24,712 nucleotides of DNA, taken from the NCBI GenBank assembly GCA_050633325.1, contig JBOEGH010000011.1:1-24712 (forward strand), given 5' to 3'. Under the pieces are notes generated by a model. The model ran no database searches. It was not told the origin of the DNA and was given only the letters and a program-made list of their open reading frames with translations. Position numbers and translations under genes: made by a program. Shown here in pieces: positions 1 through 8,821 of the stretch (position 1 is the stretch's first letter; each line of letters opens with the position of its first letter). The stretch is from UBA1672 sp050633325. GTDB lineage: Bacteria; Pseudomonadota; Alphaproteobacteria; Micavibrionales; Micavibrionaceae.

Positions 1-156
1 CTCTTTGAAATTTCGGCCAAAAGTGGACACATCACCTAGCAACTGCAAAGATGTTGTATGGTTTTCCATCGCCGACCATGCGCCTTTAAACTCGTCAACT
101 TCACTGACCAGCCGAAGCATCTTCGGGGTAATTTTTACTTGCTGTAATCCTAACAT
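1..156 (-). CDS. Fic-family protein, N-terminal fragment cut by window edge
   Basis: An open frame starts at ATG 156-154 and runs off the left edge, giving 52 residues. The N-terminus contains ITPKMLRLVSEVDEFKGAW, which I recognise as the opening of a common Fic-family protein type (ITPE-LL-LI-EIDEFKGAW). Fic proteins usually AMPylate target proteins through an HPFxxGNGR motif; that part lies outside the window, so activity cannot be judged. An in-frame GTG at 174-172 is an alternative start. Neither start has a clear Shine-Dalgarno. It lies 100 bp downstream of argS on the same strand. The family call rests only on the N-terminal sequence. Confidence 0.6.
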   Translation of the reverse strand, partial: MLGLQQVKITPKMLRLVSEVDEFKGAWSAMENHTTSLQLLGDVSTFGRNFKE

Positions 157-255
157 GTAGCCGACTATAGCCACTGAATCGATATAGATCAATCAAGGAA
201 AATAAAAAAACATATTGCAAAAAAATATCACATTTATTTCAACGATATAGGAACA

Positions 256-1992
256 TTACATGCGGCTTGGCACTTCGATTCCAAGCAATCCCAAAATGAA
301 TATTAAGGTCTTATGCGTTTGGAAGCACAATGCAAGACGACTTTTCTTAACGCCCTCATCCTTTTCAGATAATATATGACAATTTCCGTAAAAGGAACTG
401 AACTCCTGTGCTAACTTAAAAGCATAATCACACAAAACATGAGGAGTATAATTTTTCATAGCCACATCAAAATATTCAGGCAACTCACCAAGTAATAAAG
501 CCAAACGACGGTCACCATCCGAAACATTAAATGAATCTGCACTGACTTCATCATCAACCCCTGCTTTTTTCAGCAAAGATTGAATGCGTACATCCTGATA
601 CAACAGGTACGGCCCCGTTTTACCCTCAAAAGAAGTCATGCGATCAAGGTCAAAAACATAATCAGCCGTACGGTTATTTTGCAAATCTGCAAACTTAACT
701 GCTGCTAAAGCAACATTATGCGCTACTGACATACGCTCATTATCATCCATATCTGTCGCCAGGTCGGCTTCATCAAGTCGTTTCTGAGCCTTGTCCACCG
801 CCATAGATATCAAATCCTCTAAACGCATAACACCACCTGCACGCGTTTTAAATGGCTTACCATCCGTGCCATTCATTGTACCAAAACCGGCATGTATAAG
901 GTCAATTTCATCGACAGGCGCAATATCTGCAAGACGTACACCTCTAAATACTTGCTCAAAATGCAAAGACTGCCTCTGATCCACAACATAAACAATCTTT
1001 GTCGGTTTATGGGTTTCAATTCTCTCTAATATTGTTGCCATATCCGTCGTACCATACAAAACTGCACCATCAGATTTACGAAGTATAAGTGGAGGAACTT
1101 CTTTTTTATCATCATCCTTTGTAACATGAACAATCAACGCCCCATCGCTTTCAACGGCAAGCCCCTTAGATTTAAGATCTTCGATCATAGAATCTATGTA
1201 AGGATGTGCGTCACTCTCCCCTTTCCATTCATCAAAATGAACACCCAAAGCATCAAAATTCTTTTTCATGCCCTCTACCGATACATCAATAAATTCACGC
1301 CATTTACGGGTATATGCCTCATCCCCATCCTGTAGCTTCTTTGTCGCCTCCCGCGCGAGAGCCATACGCCCTTCATCTTCTTTACATGCTGATGAAGCCT
1401 TAGGATAAATTTCCGCAAGCATCTCCATCGTGATATCACTATCAAATTGCATAATATCCAGTTCCGACAATATCATCCCCATAGGTGTTCCCCAATCACC
1501 CATATGGACATCTCCGACAGCATCATATCCGGCATATAAACACATACGGCGAAGCGTATCCCCGATAATAGAACTACGCAAATGACCAACATGCATTGAT
1601 TTGGCTATATTTGGGCCACCATAATCCAGAACAATAGTTTCAGTAGGCGACACAGCCTGAACACCAAAACGGTCATCATTGGATATAACCTTAAAGTTCT
1701 TAGAAATATATTTGTCTGTTAATGTAATATTTATAAACCCAGGGCCACCTATAGAAAGTTCAGAAAACACATTTCCATACTCCGGATTTTTACAAACCTC
1801 ATCAATTATATTTTGCGCTATCTCGCGAGGGTTTTTCTTAGCAACTTTAGCACAAGGCATAGCACCGTTACATTGAAATTGAGCAGACTCAACCTGACCT
1901 GAAACACTTACCCGCGCATGCTCAATTGGCAAACCCAAAGCTTCAAACGCCGTAGCCATAATATTAGTTAACTGATTTGATAATGATGGCAT
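256..1992 (-). CDS. argS: Arginyl-tRNA synthetase
   Basis: Class I aminoacyl-tRNA synthetase that charges tRNA-Arg with arginine in the cytoplasm. The 578-aa product is the usual length. Residues 1-110 are the ArgRS N-terminal (Add1-type) domain that contacts the tRNA. The catalytic core follows, with GGPNIAKSMHVGHLRS at about 125-140; HVGH at 134-137 is the class I HIGH motif. The second ATP motif is not KMSKS but FKTRAGGVMRL, as in most ArgRS. The C-terminus is the helical DALR-type anticodon-binding domain (GPYLLYQDVRIQSLL onward), ending in GIEVPSRM. ATG 1992 is preceded by AAGGAT about 10 bases upstream. It appears to be monocistronic, with a 292-bp gap to gyrB upstream. A tiny possible leader frame lies just upstream (2009-2029). 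Confidence 0.97.
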   Translation of the reverse strand: MPSLSNQLTNIMATAFEALGLPIEHARVSVSGQVESAQFQCNGAMPCAKVAKKNPREIAQNIIDEVCKNPEYGNVFSELSIGGPGFINITLTDKYISKNFKVISNDDRFGVQAVSPTETIVLDYGGPNIAKSMHVGHLRSSIIGDTLRRMCLYAGYDAVGDVHMGDWGTPMGMILSELDIMQFDSDITMEMLAEIYPKASSACKEDEGRMALAREATKKLQDGDEAYTRKWREFIDVSVEGMKKNFDALGVHFDEWKGESDAHPYIDSMIEDLKSKGLAVESDGALIVHVTKDDDKKEVPPLILRKSDGAVLYGTTDMATILERIETHKPTKIVYVVDQRQSLHFEQVFRGVRLADIAPVDEIDLIHAGFGTMNGTDGKPFKTRAGGVMRLEDLISMAVDKAQKRLDEADLATDMDDNERMSVAHNVALAAVKFADLQNNRTADYVFDLDRMTSFEGKTGPYLLYQDVRIQSLLKKAGVDDEVSADSFNVSDGDRRLALLLGELPEYFDVAMKNYTPHVLCDYAFKLAQEFSSFYGNCHILSEKDEGVKKSRLALCFQTHKTLIFILGLLGIEVPSRM

Positions 1993-2284
1993 ATCTTAAA
2001 AATCCTTATTATTTAACAGAATGTAACATAATCAAAATCACCTCCAAAACCAAGAGCTATTAAACACAAGGCTTATGTGAGTAAATAATGGGTTAAATCA
2101 CACCCAGCCTTTAATGTAAAATTTCAAGCCATGCAAAATACGCATAACGGCAAAGGAAATCCATTTCTGCTAATATAAAAATTTAGCATAATAGAGAATC
2201 TAAATTAAATTTCAGTTGATATAGAATTAGATATTGAAAAGTAGATTATCCCAGAGTGGCCTAAACCACACTAGGTAAAATAAG
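1993..2284. other. argS-gyrB intergenic region
   Basis: This 292-bp AT-rich gap holds the perfect Shine-Dalgarno and the six-codon frame listed separately. Near the gyrB stop there is an imperfect hairpin at 2250-2275, with core GTGG and CCAC around CCTAAA and further pairs outside mismatches. It may be the weak gyrB terminator, since the minus-strand transcript continues into a moderately U-rich stretch. I see no clear argS promoter and no further gene. Confidence 0.4.
2009..2029 (-). CDS. Possible leader peptide MLHSVK upstream of argS
   Basis: A six-codon frame (MLHSVK, then TAA) ends 16 bases before the argS start. It is preceded at 2045-2037 by GGAGGTGAT, a nine-base complement to the 3' end of 16S rRNA, with 7 bases to the ATG. 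This is the strongest Shine-Dalgarno sequence seen in the window. It is out of frame with argS. It contains no arginine codon, so classical arginine attenuation is not indicated. It could be a translated leader, a ribosome standby site for argS, or chance. Confidence 0.3.
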   Translation of the reverse strand: MLHSVK

Positions 2285-4747
2285 TTATGTATCAACATCC
2301 GCCTTCAAGGCGTTATCTTGAATAAATTCACGACGAGGCTCGACAACATCCCCCATAAGAGTTGAGAATATTTCATCTGCCCTCATTGCATCTGCCACCT
2401 CTACCTGCAACAAAGTACGAACATTAGGATCAAGCGTAGTCTCCCAAAGTTGTTCAGGATTCATTTCACCAAGACCCTTATAGCGAGAGATTTTCAAACC
2501 ACTACGACCGACTTCTTGTACATAATCATAAAACGCAGCAGGGCCGTTAACCTTGGCCTTAAATTTCCCGTCACTTTGGATTTCAACAGGTTTTGAAAAT
2601 ACTTCCTGCAACCAATCACGCGCAGCATTCAAACGCAACGCATCAGGTGAACGAACACGATCACTGGATAAATTTATACGCTCCGTCACACCGCGTGTAG
2701 TTTTCCAAAAAGTATACCCACGATCAATAGCATAAGACGCTTCCCAACCTTTTTCATTTTCAGGCTCAAGTTCATCAAGACGAGACGCAGTATCAGCCGC
2801 ATATTTCGCACCCAATTTTTCATCACCGGTAACATTACTATCAAATGCACCTGCTATTGCTGCTTGTTCAACCACACGACGATTATCATCAAGATTTGAT
2901 AACGCATTAATAGAATTTCTGAGTTTGCGCGACTGAAATAATAAATCGCGCAGATCGTTACCACTACGAGTATGACCAGCACCGTCAATAATCAAAATAT
3001 CATCAACAGACAAGTTAATCAGATGGTCTTCTAATTCACGCTCATCCTTTAGGTAAATCTCACTAGACTTGCCCTTTTTAACTTTATAAAGAGGAGGCTG
3101 CGCAATATATAAAAATCCACTTTCAATAATTTCCGGCATGTAACGGAAAAAGAACGTAAGTAACAAAGTCCTAATATGCGCACCGTCAACGTCCGCATCG
3201 GTCATGATAATTATTTTATGGTAACGCGCTTTTTCTATATTAAATTCTTCCGCACCAATAGATGTACCAAGGGCAGTAATCAACGTACCAATTTGCTCTG
3301 ACCCAATCATACGATCAAAGCGCGAACGCTCAACATTCAGGATTTTACCACGCAACGGCAATATCGCCTGATTATGACGATCACGCGCTTGCTTTGCTGA
3401 ACCACCCGCAGAATCTCCCTCAACAATAAATATTTCAGAAATGGCAGGATCTTTAGATTGGCAATCTGCCAACTTACCCGGCAGAGATGATATATCCATA
3501 ACACCTTTACGACGAGTTAATTCACGTGCGCGACGTGCTGCTTCGCGTGCATTTGCAGCCTCTGAAATCTTTGTAACAATCAGTTTTGCTTCTGCGGGGT
3601 TTTCCTCTAACCACGTTCCCAAATGTTCAGATATTGCGGATTCAACAATTGGACGCACCTCAGATGAAACCAATTTATCCTTTGTTTGAGACGAGAATTT
3701 CGGATCAGGAACTTTGATAGATAAAACGCAGGTCATGCCCTCGCGCATATCTTCACCGGTTAGTTTGAACTTTTCCTTCTTCAGCAAGCCCTTTTCTTCG
3801 ACATACTTTCCTAATACTCTAGTCAACGCACCACGGAAACCTGCTAAATGAGTACCACCGTCACGTTGCGGAATGTTATTTGTAAAACACAACATTGTCT
3901 CGTGATATGCATCCGTCCATTCCAACGCGACAGAAACAGTTACCCCGTTTTTCTCATCATATGCTTCTAGGGCGATTGTATCTTTTATAATTGGCTTTTT
4001 AGTACGGTTAAGATATTCAACAAAACGCGTTATACCGCCCTCAAAATGAAGATGAGAAACAATCCACTCCTCTTCATTTTCCGCGCGTCTGTCAGAAAGG
4101 TAAATATTCACACCAGAGTTCAAAAACGCCAGCTCTCTCAATCGATCTTCCAGTGTTTTAAAATCAAATTCTGTAATAGTAAATGTATTCGGAGAAGGTA
4201 AAAAAGTTACCTGAGTACCGTTACGCTCTTCAACATCCATATCACGAATTGCTTTTAAGTCTTCTCCAGCCTCACCATGGCGGAAACGCATATGCCACTC
4301 TTTACCATCGCGCCTGATATTCAAGTCCAAATATTCAGATAATGCATTAACAACAGAAACACCAACACCGTGCAGACCACCTGATACCTTATAGGAATTA
4401 TCATCAAATTTACCACCAGCATGCAATTGCGTCATAATCACTTGCGCGGCAGAAACCTTTTCTTCTGCATGCTCATCCACGGGAATACCGCGACCATTAT
4501 CCTTAACCGTGATAGAGCCATCAGCATTCAAGACAATATCAATACGATCACAATATCCCGCCAAAGATTCATCAATCGCATTGTCTACAACTTCATAAAC
4601 CATGTGATGCAGACCTGTGCCGTCATCTGTATCACCGATATACATTCCCGGACGTTTTCTAACCGCATCTAACCCGCGTAAAACCTTAATCGAATCTGCG
4701 CCATATTCATCATTATCACCGGTTGGTTGCGCGCTTGTTTCACTCAT
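2285..4747 (-). CDS. gyrB: DNA gyrase subunit B
   Basis: ATPase subunit of DNA gyrase, the type II topoisomerase that introduces negative supercoils with GyrA. The product is 820 aa (E. coli GyrB is 804). The GHKL ATPase domain has YEVVDNAIDE at 51-60, KDNGRGIPV at 82-90 and the glycine-rich GGLHGVGVSVVNAL near 123. The transducer domain follows. The TOPRIM domain has EGDSAGGSAKQARDR at 443-457 and the metal-binding DADVDGAH from 517. The C-terminal RYKGLGEMNPEQLWETT is the GyrA-binding/TOPRIM tail. The start ATG 4747 has AAGGA about 13 bases upstream. The gene is divergent from hisC across 205 bp. gyrA is not in the window. Confidence 0.98.
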   Translation of the reverse strand: MSETSAQPTGDNDEYGADSIKVLRGLDAVRKRPGMYIGDTDDGTGLHHMVYEVVDNAIDESLAGYCDRIDIVLNADGSITVKDNGRGIPVDEHAEEKVSAAQVIMTQLHAGGKFDDNSYKVSGGLHGVGVSVVNALSEYLDLNIRRDGKEWHMRFRHGEAGEDLKAIRDMDVEERNGTQVTFLPSPNTFTITEFDFKTLEDRLRELAFLNSGVNIYLSDRRAENEEEWIVSHLHFEGGITRFVEYLNRTKKPIIKDTIALEAYDEKNGVTVSVALEWTDAYHETMLCFTNNIPQRDGGTHLAGFRGALTRVLGKYVEEKGLLKKEKFKLTGEDMREGMTCVLSIKVPDPKFSSQTKDKLVSSEVRPIVESAISEHLGTWLEENPAEAKLIVTKISEAANAREAARRARELTRRKGVMDISSLPGKLADCQSKDPAISEIFIVEGDSAGGSAKQARDRHNQAILPLRGKILNVERSRFDRMIGSEQIGTLITALGTSIGAEEFNIEKARYHKIIIMTDADVDGAHIRTLLLTFFFRYMPEIIESGFLYIAQPPLYKVKKGKSSEIYLKDERELEDHLINLSVDDILIIDGAGHTRSGNDLRDLLFQSRKLRNSINALSNLDDNRRVVEQAAIAGAFDSNVTGDEKLGAKYAADTASRLDELEPENEKGWEASYAIDRGYTFWKTTRGVTERINLSSDRVRSPDALRLNAARDWLQEVFSKPVEIQSDGKFKAKVNGPAAFYDYVQEVGRSGLKISRYKGLGEMNPEQLWETTLDPNVRTLLQVEVADAMRADEIFSTLMGDVVEPRREFIQDNALKADVDT

Positions 4748-4952
4748 TGGGTATCATGTCCTTAATTAATTTAGTAACCCGCGAATCCCCGCGAGTGAAT
4801 TAGTTTTATTAATCTTTTTATATAGCATAGCTGCACATAGAAAAACAGTGCAAACCGCGTTTTTACACCCCATTATTCAACAGGTTAAGGAATTGAAAAA
4901 TATAAATTTTTTGGTTTGATTTTACTTTAATATTCTGGTTTTAATCATATTC

Positions 4953-6056
4953 ATGAGTGACAAGAAAAATGATGCAATTTTCAAACATATCCGCAACCAT
5001 TATAAAACAATGGATGGCTACAGCTCTGCTGGGATGCTAAGTGGCAAGGATGAAGAAAAAATATATCTAAATGCCAACGAAAACCCATACCCATTGCCGG
5101 GTTTAGAGGGATTAAACCGCTATCCTGAGCCTCAACCAATCGCATTATTAGAGGCATATGCGCAAACTTACGGCATTGAAAACACTCAAATTGCCATGAC
5201 ACGCGGTGCCGACGAAGCCTTAGTCATACTTACAAAAACATTTTGCGAACCGCATAAAGACCAGATTTTAATCAGCACCCCTGCATTTGGCATGTATGCA
5301 GTAGACGCGCACGCCATGCCTTCAGGTGTTGTTGATGTACCGTTAATCAAAGAAAACGGCACATTTAACCTAAACCATGAAGAAATAGTAAAACAGGCAC
5401 AAGACCCTGATAATAATATAAAAATAGTATTTATATGCTCGCCCAACAACCCAACAGGAAGCAGCTTCTCTCACGAAATAATTTCAGAAATTTGCGAAGC
5501 TCTGGAAGGGCACGCCGTTGTTGTACTTGACGAAGCTTACGCAGAATTTTCCGATGCGGGCTCAATGGCCGCAGATTTAGACTCAACACCAAATTTAATC
5601 ATTTTACGCACTCTATCAAAAGCCTATTCATTCGCAGGCATGAGAATGGGATGCATGCTATGTGGCAATGAAGAATTCACTTCTTTGGTACGAACAAAAA
5701 TTATGGATGCGTACCCTTTGCCACGCCTAAGTATAGAAGCAGCATTTCACGTTCTATCACCTGAATTAAAACCAACGATACAAGACAACATCAGTAAAAT
5801 ACTGGCAGAGCGCGAAAGAATGCGTGAAATATTAACGGGTTTAGACCATATCAAACACATATACCCCTCAGACGCGAACTTCCTATTAATCGAAATGGAC
5901 GATGCAGAACGCTTTTGCGCTTTTGCCGCAGAGAACAATGTAATGCTTCGTGATTTTTCTTTACAAAAAGGCACTCAAAACTGCCTAAGGTTAAGCATCG
6001 GCACACCCGAAGATAACAACATAGTTATAGACCTGCTAAAGCAATTCAAGTCTTAG
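4953..6056 (+). CDS. hisC: Histidinol-phosphate aminotransferase
   Basis: PLP-dependent class I/II aminotransferase of histidine biosynthesis, converting imidazole acetol phosphate and glutamate to histidinol phosphate and 2-oxoglutarate. The 367-aa length is typical. Visible motifs are LNANENPYPLP (39-49, the HisC N-terminal signature), SPNNPTG (163-169), DEAYAEF (193-199) and LSKAYSFAGMRMG (221-233), with K223 as the PLP lysine. No other his gene is nearby, so it stands alone and may also serve aromatic amino acid transamination, as some HisC enzymes do. The ATG has no clear Shine-Dalgarno. A weak TTGATT-18-TTTAAT promoter lies so close that the message could be nearly leaderless; this is inference. 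Confidence 0.93.
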   Translation: MSDKKNDAIFKHIRNHYKTMDGYSSAGMLSGKDEEKIYLNANENPYPLPGLEGLNRYPEPQPIALLEAYAQTYGIENTQIAMTRGADEALVILTKTFCEPHKDQILISTPAFGMYAVDAHAMPSGVVDVPLIKENGTFNLNHEEIVKQAQDPDNNIKIVFICSPNNPTGSSFSHEIISEICEALEGHAVVVLDEAYAEFSDAGSMAADLDSTPNLIILRTLSKAYSFAGMRMGCMLCGNEEFTSLVRTKIMDAYPLPRLSIEAAFHVLSPELKPTIQDNISKILAERERMREILTGLDHIKHIYPSDANFLLIEMDDAERFCAFAAENNVMLRDFSLQKGTQNCLRLSIGTPEDNNIVIDLLKQFKS

Positions 6057-6124
6057 ATTTGACTAAAACCGTTCATATATTTATACTGCCCACAATAAAA
6101 AATAATAAGAGGGAAGTATAAACA

Positions 6125-6373
6125 ATGAATACTGTAGAAAAATCCAGTAAAGATACATTCAACAGTCTGGTTCAAGATCCGGGTTGGTTTGAATCTTATG
6201 AAAACAAAGCAACCGCATTTAATAATGGTGAAATGTGCGCCGTAGGTGATACACCGGAGGAAGCGACACAAAATGCGCAAGAACAAGGCATTAATCCGGA
6301 CTTTGTTGGCGAAGTAACAAGATCAGCCAGAAGAGAAGCCATGGAAATTAACAGCCGTCACCTAGACTTCTAA
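6125..6373 (+). CDS. Small soluble protein, DUF5678-like
   Basis: An 82-aa acidic protein of unknown function with no signal peptide or membrane segment. The start ATG 6125 has a good Shine-Dalgarno (GAGGGAAG, 9-10 bases upstream). The middle part, NKATAFNNGEMCAVGDTPEEATQNA (about 27-51), resembles the short DUF5678 pattern, in which a beta hairpin ('vAi-dGevva-GdT') is followed by an EEA helix; this is a tentative match from memory. It lies 68 bp downstream of hisC on the same strand and may be co-transcribed. A strong hairpin terminator follows at 6399-6430. Confidence 0.75.
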   Translation: MNTVEKSSKDTFNSLVQDPGWFESYENKATAFNNGEMCAVGDTPEEATQNAQEQGINPDFVGEVTRSARREAMEINSRHLDF

Positions 6374-6398
6374 TATTAAAAACATCGCAATAATAAAA

Positions 6399-6430
6399 AT
6401 TCCGGCAACCAAGTTAATGGATGCCGGAAT
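6399..6430. terminator. Bidirectional intrinsic terminator
   Basis: A perfect nine-base stem ATTCCGGCA / TGCCGGAAT encloses a 14-base loop. A/T-rich runs flank both sides (TAAAAATT before, ATAAAATT after). It lies between two convergent genes, the 82-aa protein gene ending at 6373 and the 169-aa protein gene ending at 6455, so it probably serves both. Confidence 0.8.
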
Positions 6431-6454
6431 ATAAAATTAATATTTATATATATT

Positions 6455-6964
6455 CTAAAATGTACAATTATGCGCTTCTCTAAGAACTGTACTATCCTTT
6501 GGCTTTCTACCATCCAATATACTACCAAGAACCCTTACAATACCACGCTCACAATTCGCACTTTGTGCTCTCGATCTTCTTGCCTGATTCTCTTCATGCC
6601 TACGTTGATTAGCAGCAGCTCGTTCAGCCGCCTGAGCTTCCCTCAATGATGCTTGCTGTTCTCTTGAAACCAACATGTCTTCCACTCTTGCAGCAGAATC
6701 AATATCTCGGCTAAATTGCATTGCACCCCTCTCTTCATTCATATTATAATTAAGAATCGCAAAACTGCGGCCACCGGTTACATTATAAACACAACCGTCA
6801 GCACCAAAATCTCTAAATCCAGTAGCCGTTCTAAATCTTTCAAAAACCTCGCTCGGCTTACAATCCGTAATCGGCTCCCTAACAGGACCAGCTTCCGCGT
6901 CAGGCGCACCCGCCATCCCTGCCATAACAAACAACGAAGCAACAGTATTTTTTAAAGTTGACAT
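6455..6964 (-). CDS. Secreted protein of unknown function
   Basis: A 169-aa protein with a classic signal peptide: a short basic start (MSTLK), a hydrophobic core (SLFVMAGMAGA) and a likely cleavage after AEA near residue 25. The mature part has cysteines at about 35, 58, 138 and 167, which could form disulfides in the periplasm. It also has a charged, Ala/Arg/Gln/Glu-rich helical stretch (about 99-135) that looks like a coiled coil. AAGGG lies 7 bases before the ATG, and a near-consensus promoter is placed for a leader of about 26 bases, so it is probably well expressed. I do not recognise the family. It sits between gyrB/hisC and recF but has its own promoter and terminator. Confidence 0.8.
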   Translation of the reverse strand: MSTLKNTVASLFVMAGMAGAPDAEAGPVREPITDCKPSEVFERFRTATGFRDFGADGCVYNVTGGRSFAILNYNMNEERGAMQFSRDIDSAARVEDMLVSREQQASLREAQAAERAAANQRRHEENQARRSRAQSANCERGIVRVLGSILDGRKPKDSTVLREAHNCTF

Positions 6965-6996
6965 AACAAACCCTTATCTTTTTATAACTTATTGAC

Positions 6997-7026
6997 ATTA
7001 TACAAAATATATTATTTGCTTGTCAA
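6997..7026 (-). promoter_or_regulatory. Near-consensus sigma-70 promoter for the secreted-protein gene
   Basis: On the minus strand TTGACA (7026-7021) is separated by 18 bases from TATAAT (7002-6997). Both boxes match the consensus fully. The start site would be near 6990, giving a leader of about 26 bases with AAGGG before ATG 6964. Confidence 0.8.
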
Positions 7027-7047
7027 GCATTACACTCTAATCACAGC

Positions 7048-8181
7048 CTACGCTGTGTTGCGAACCGAAAAATCACACACATCAAAAAATTGAGCCCTAC
7101 CCTCAATAGAGGTAAATAAACCGTTTTCAGTGCCTGTTAACCAGCTCTGAGCGCCTAAATCCTGCAATATTACATACAAAGCATCGCGCCTGCCTTCATC
7201 CAGATGCGCTGCCACTTCGTCCAATAATAAAATGGGTGGCTCACCACGTTCCGCCTTAACCAATCTTGCATGCGCAAGAACCACTCCGATCAAAAGCGCT
7301 TTTTGCTCTCCGGTTGAACATTGACTGGCTGGCATATTGTTATCCGCATACACAACCAATAAATCTGACTTATGGGGTCCGATCACTGCCCCACCGGTAA
7401 GCGCATCACGTGACCTACTTTCCAAAAGCTGATATTTAAAAGAATCCTCGACCTCTAAAGCAGGAGAACTGACAAGCATTTCTTCAATACCACCCTTAAC
7501 CTTAAGCAAAGCGAGTGGAAAATATGTTTTGTCCGCAACCTCGCAAGCAGCTTGCAACCGATTAACAAAATCTAATCTTGCTGCGGATATTGCTATACCT
7601 GTTTCCGCCATTTGTTGCTCTAATGCGGAAAGCCAAGCGTCATCACCACTACCTTCACGCAACAGCTTTGATCTCTGAGACAATACATTTTCATATCTGG
7701 AAATTCGTCCTGAATGCCCTGGATCAAAGGAAAATATAAGGCGATCCAAAAATTTACGGCGCTCTCTGCTTGAATCCATAAATAAACGATCCATTTGCGG
7801 CGTCAGCCATACACAAGACAAATAATCACCAAGCGCAGCTTGGCTTTTTGCCGAATTACCGTTAATACGAACCGTCCTCTTTTCAGAACCTGAACGGGAA
7901 TTGGGATCAAGGCCCGTACCCAAACGAACCTCATCACCATATAATGACTTGATAAGACCTGAAACCGCCCACGGCATATCAGAGTCACTTTTTTGTATTT
8001 CCATTATACGCGCACCACGCAAACCCCGGCCAGGAGAAAGCAATGATACAGCCTCTAAAATATTAGTTTTACCCGCGCCATTAACACCAGACAATACGAT
8101 AAGACCGGAAGATAAATCCTTTAAGGCCACCATTTCATAACATCTAAAATTATGGAGCTTAATCATATTAAGCGCACTCAT
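7048..8181 (-). CDS. recF: DNA replication and repair protein RecF
   Basis: SMC/ABC-type ATPase of the RecFOR pathway, which loads RecA at single-strand gaps. The product is 377 aa. Walker A is GVNGAGKTN at 32-40, the ABC signature is CSTGEQKALL from 288, and Walker B is ILLLDEVAAHLD at 317-328. The N-terminus MIKLHNFRCYE is typical of RecF, so Met6 (ATG 8166-8164) is an alternative start to Met1 at 8181. It lies 74 bp downstream of the 187-aa membrane-protein gene, in the dnaN cluster. The last residues diverge from better-known RecF proteins, but all ATPase motifs are present. Confidence 0.95.
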   Translation of the reverse strand: MSALNMIKLHNFRCYEMVALKDLSSGLIVLSGVNGAGKTNILEAVSLLSPGRGLRGARIMEIQKSDSDMPWAVSGLIKSLYGDEVRLGTGLDPNSRSGSEKRTVRINGNSAKSQAALGDYLSCVWLTPQMDRLFMDSSRERRKFLDRLIFSFDPGHSGRISRYENVLSQRSKLLREGSGDDAWLSALEQQMAETGIAISAARLDFVNRLQAACEVADKTYFPLALLKVKGGIEEMLVSSPALEVEDSFKYQLLESRSRDALTGGAVIGPHKSDLLVVYADNNMPASQCSTGEQKALLIGVVLAHARLVKAERGEPPILLLDEVAAHLDEGRRDALYVILQDLGAQSWLTGTENGLFTSIEGRAQFFDVCDFSVRNTA

Positions 8182-8255
8182 AAATTATTTCTAAAACATA
8201 AAGCAAAAGAAAAACAGCTATAAATTAGTCAAGCATGTACTTGTAAGTATATGAT

Positions 8256-8819
8256 TTATTTCCAATGAAATTGAGTAGGGTTTATTGTGCCCAAATTACC
8301 CTTAGGCTTTCTCCAATGCTTATGAAAAACAGCACGTCTCCAATATGACTTAACAATTGCAGCCTCACCGGAAACAGGATCAACTTTATTTCCCTTAGAA
8401 TAAATCTCAATATTAAGATATTGAGTTTTCTTGGCTCTAACAAATATTGATTTAGGCCTGAAATTCACATTAACACGAACAACATTATAACCGGGAACCA
8501 AAACATCAGAAGAGCTTACAAAATTATTAGAATCAGGGGAAACACCAATACGGTAAACCCCCCTGTCCCCTTTGGGAACATAATAAGTTACATTAAAAAA
8601 CGCAGAATCACGGCCTTCACCAGCAAGCTCCACCTTTATCAAGAAAGGCCTGATCTTTTCTTGATATGCTTTATCATCCTTAAAAATCGCATATTTACGA
8701 TCAATAAACTCAACAATTGGAAGTTCATTTTTTTGATTTTTAGCAAGGAAAGTTAGGCCAAAAAACATGGCCACAACAAATAATAACCCTACAACACCCC
8801 AAAGAACTTTTTGCTTCAT
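8256..8819 (-). CDS. Single-pass membrane protein between dnaN and recF
   Basis: A 187-aa protein with an N-terminal hydrophobic segment (residues 5-26, VLWGVVGLLFVVAMFFGLTFLA) after a short basic start, so probably an inner-membrane anchor with a periplasmic C-terminal part. The rest is rich in alternating hydrophobic residues (FLIKVELAG, AFFNVTYYVP, YNVVRVNVNF, YLNIEIY), suggesting a beta-sandwich. The C-terminus is basic and aromatic (YWRRAVFHKHWRKPKG). The ATG lies two bases after the dnaN stop, with AGGG inside the dnaN 3' end, so the two are translationally coupled. I do not recognise the family. An envelope protein wedged between two replication genes is unusual. Confidence 0.85.
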   Translation of the reverse strand: MKQKVLWGVVGLLFVVAMFFGLTFLAKNQKNELPIVEFIDRKYAIFKDDKAYQEKIRPFLIKVELAGEGRDSAFFNVTYYVPKGDRGVYRIGVSPDSNNFVSSSDVLVPGYNVVRVNVNFRPKSIFVRAKKTQYLNIEIYSKGNKVDPVSGEAAIVKSYWRRAVFHKHWRKPKGNLGTINPTQFHWK

Positions 8820-8821
8820 AC

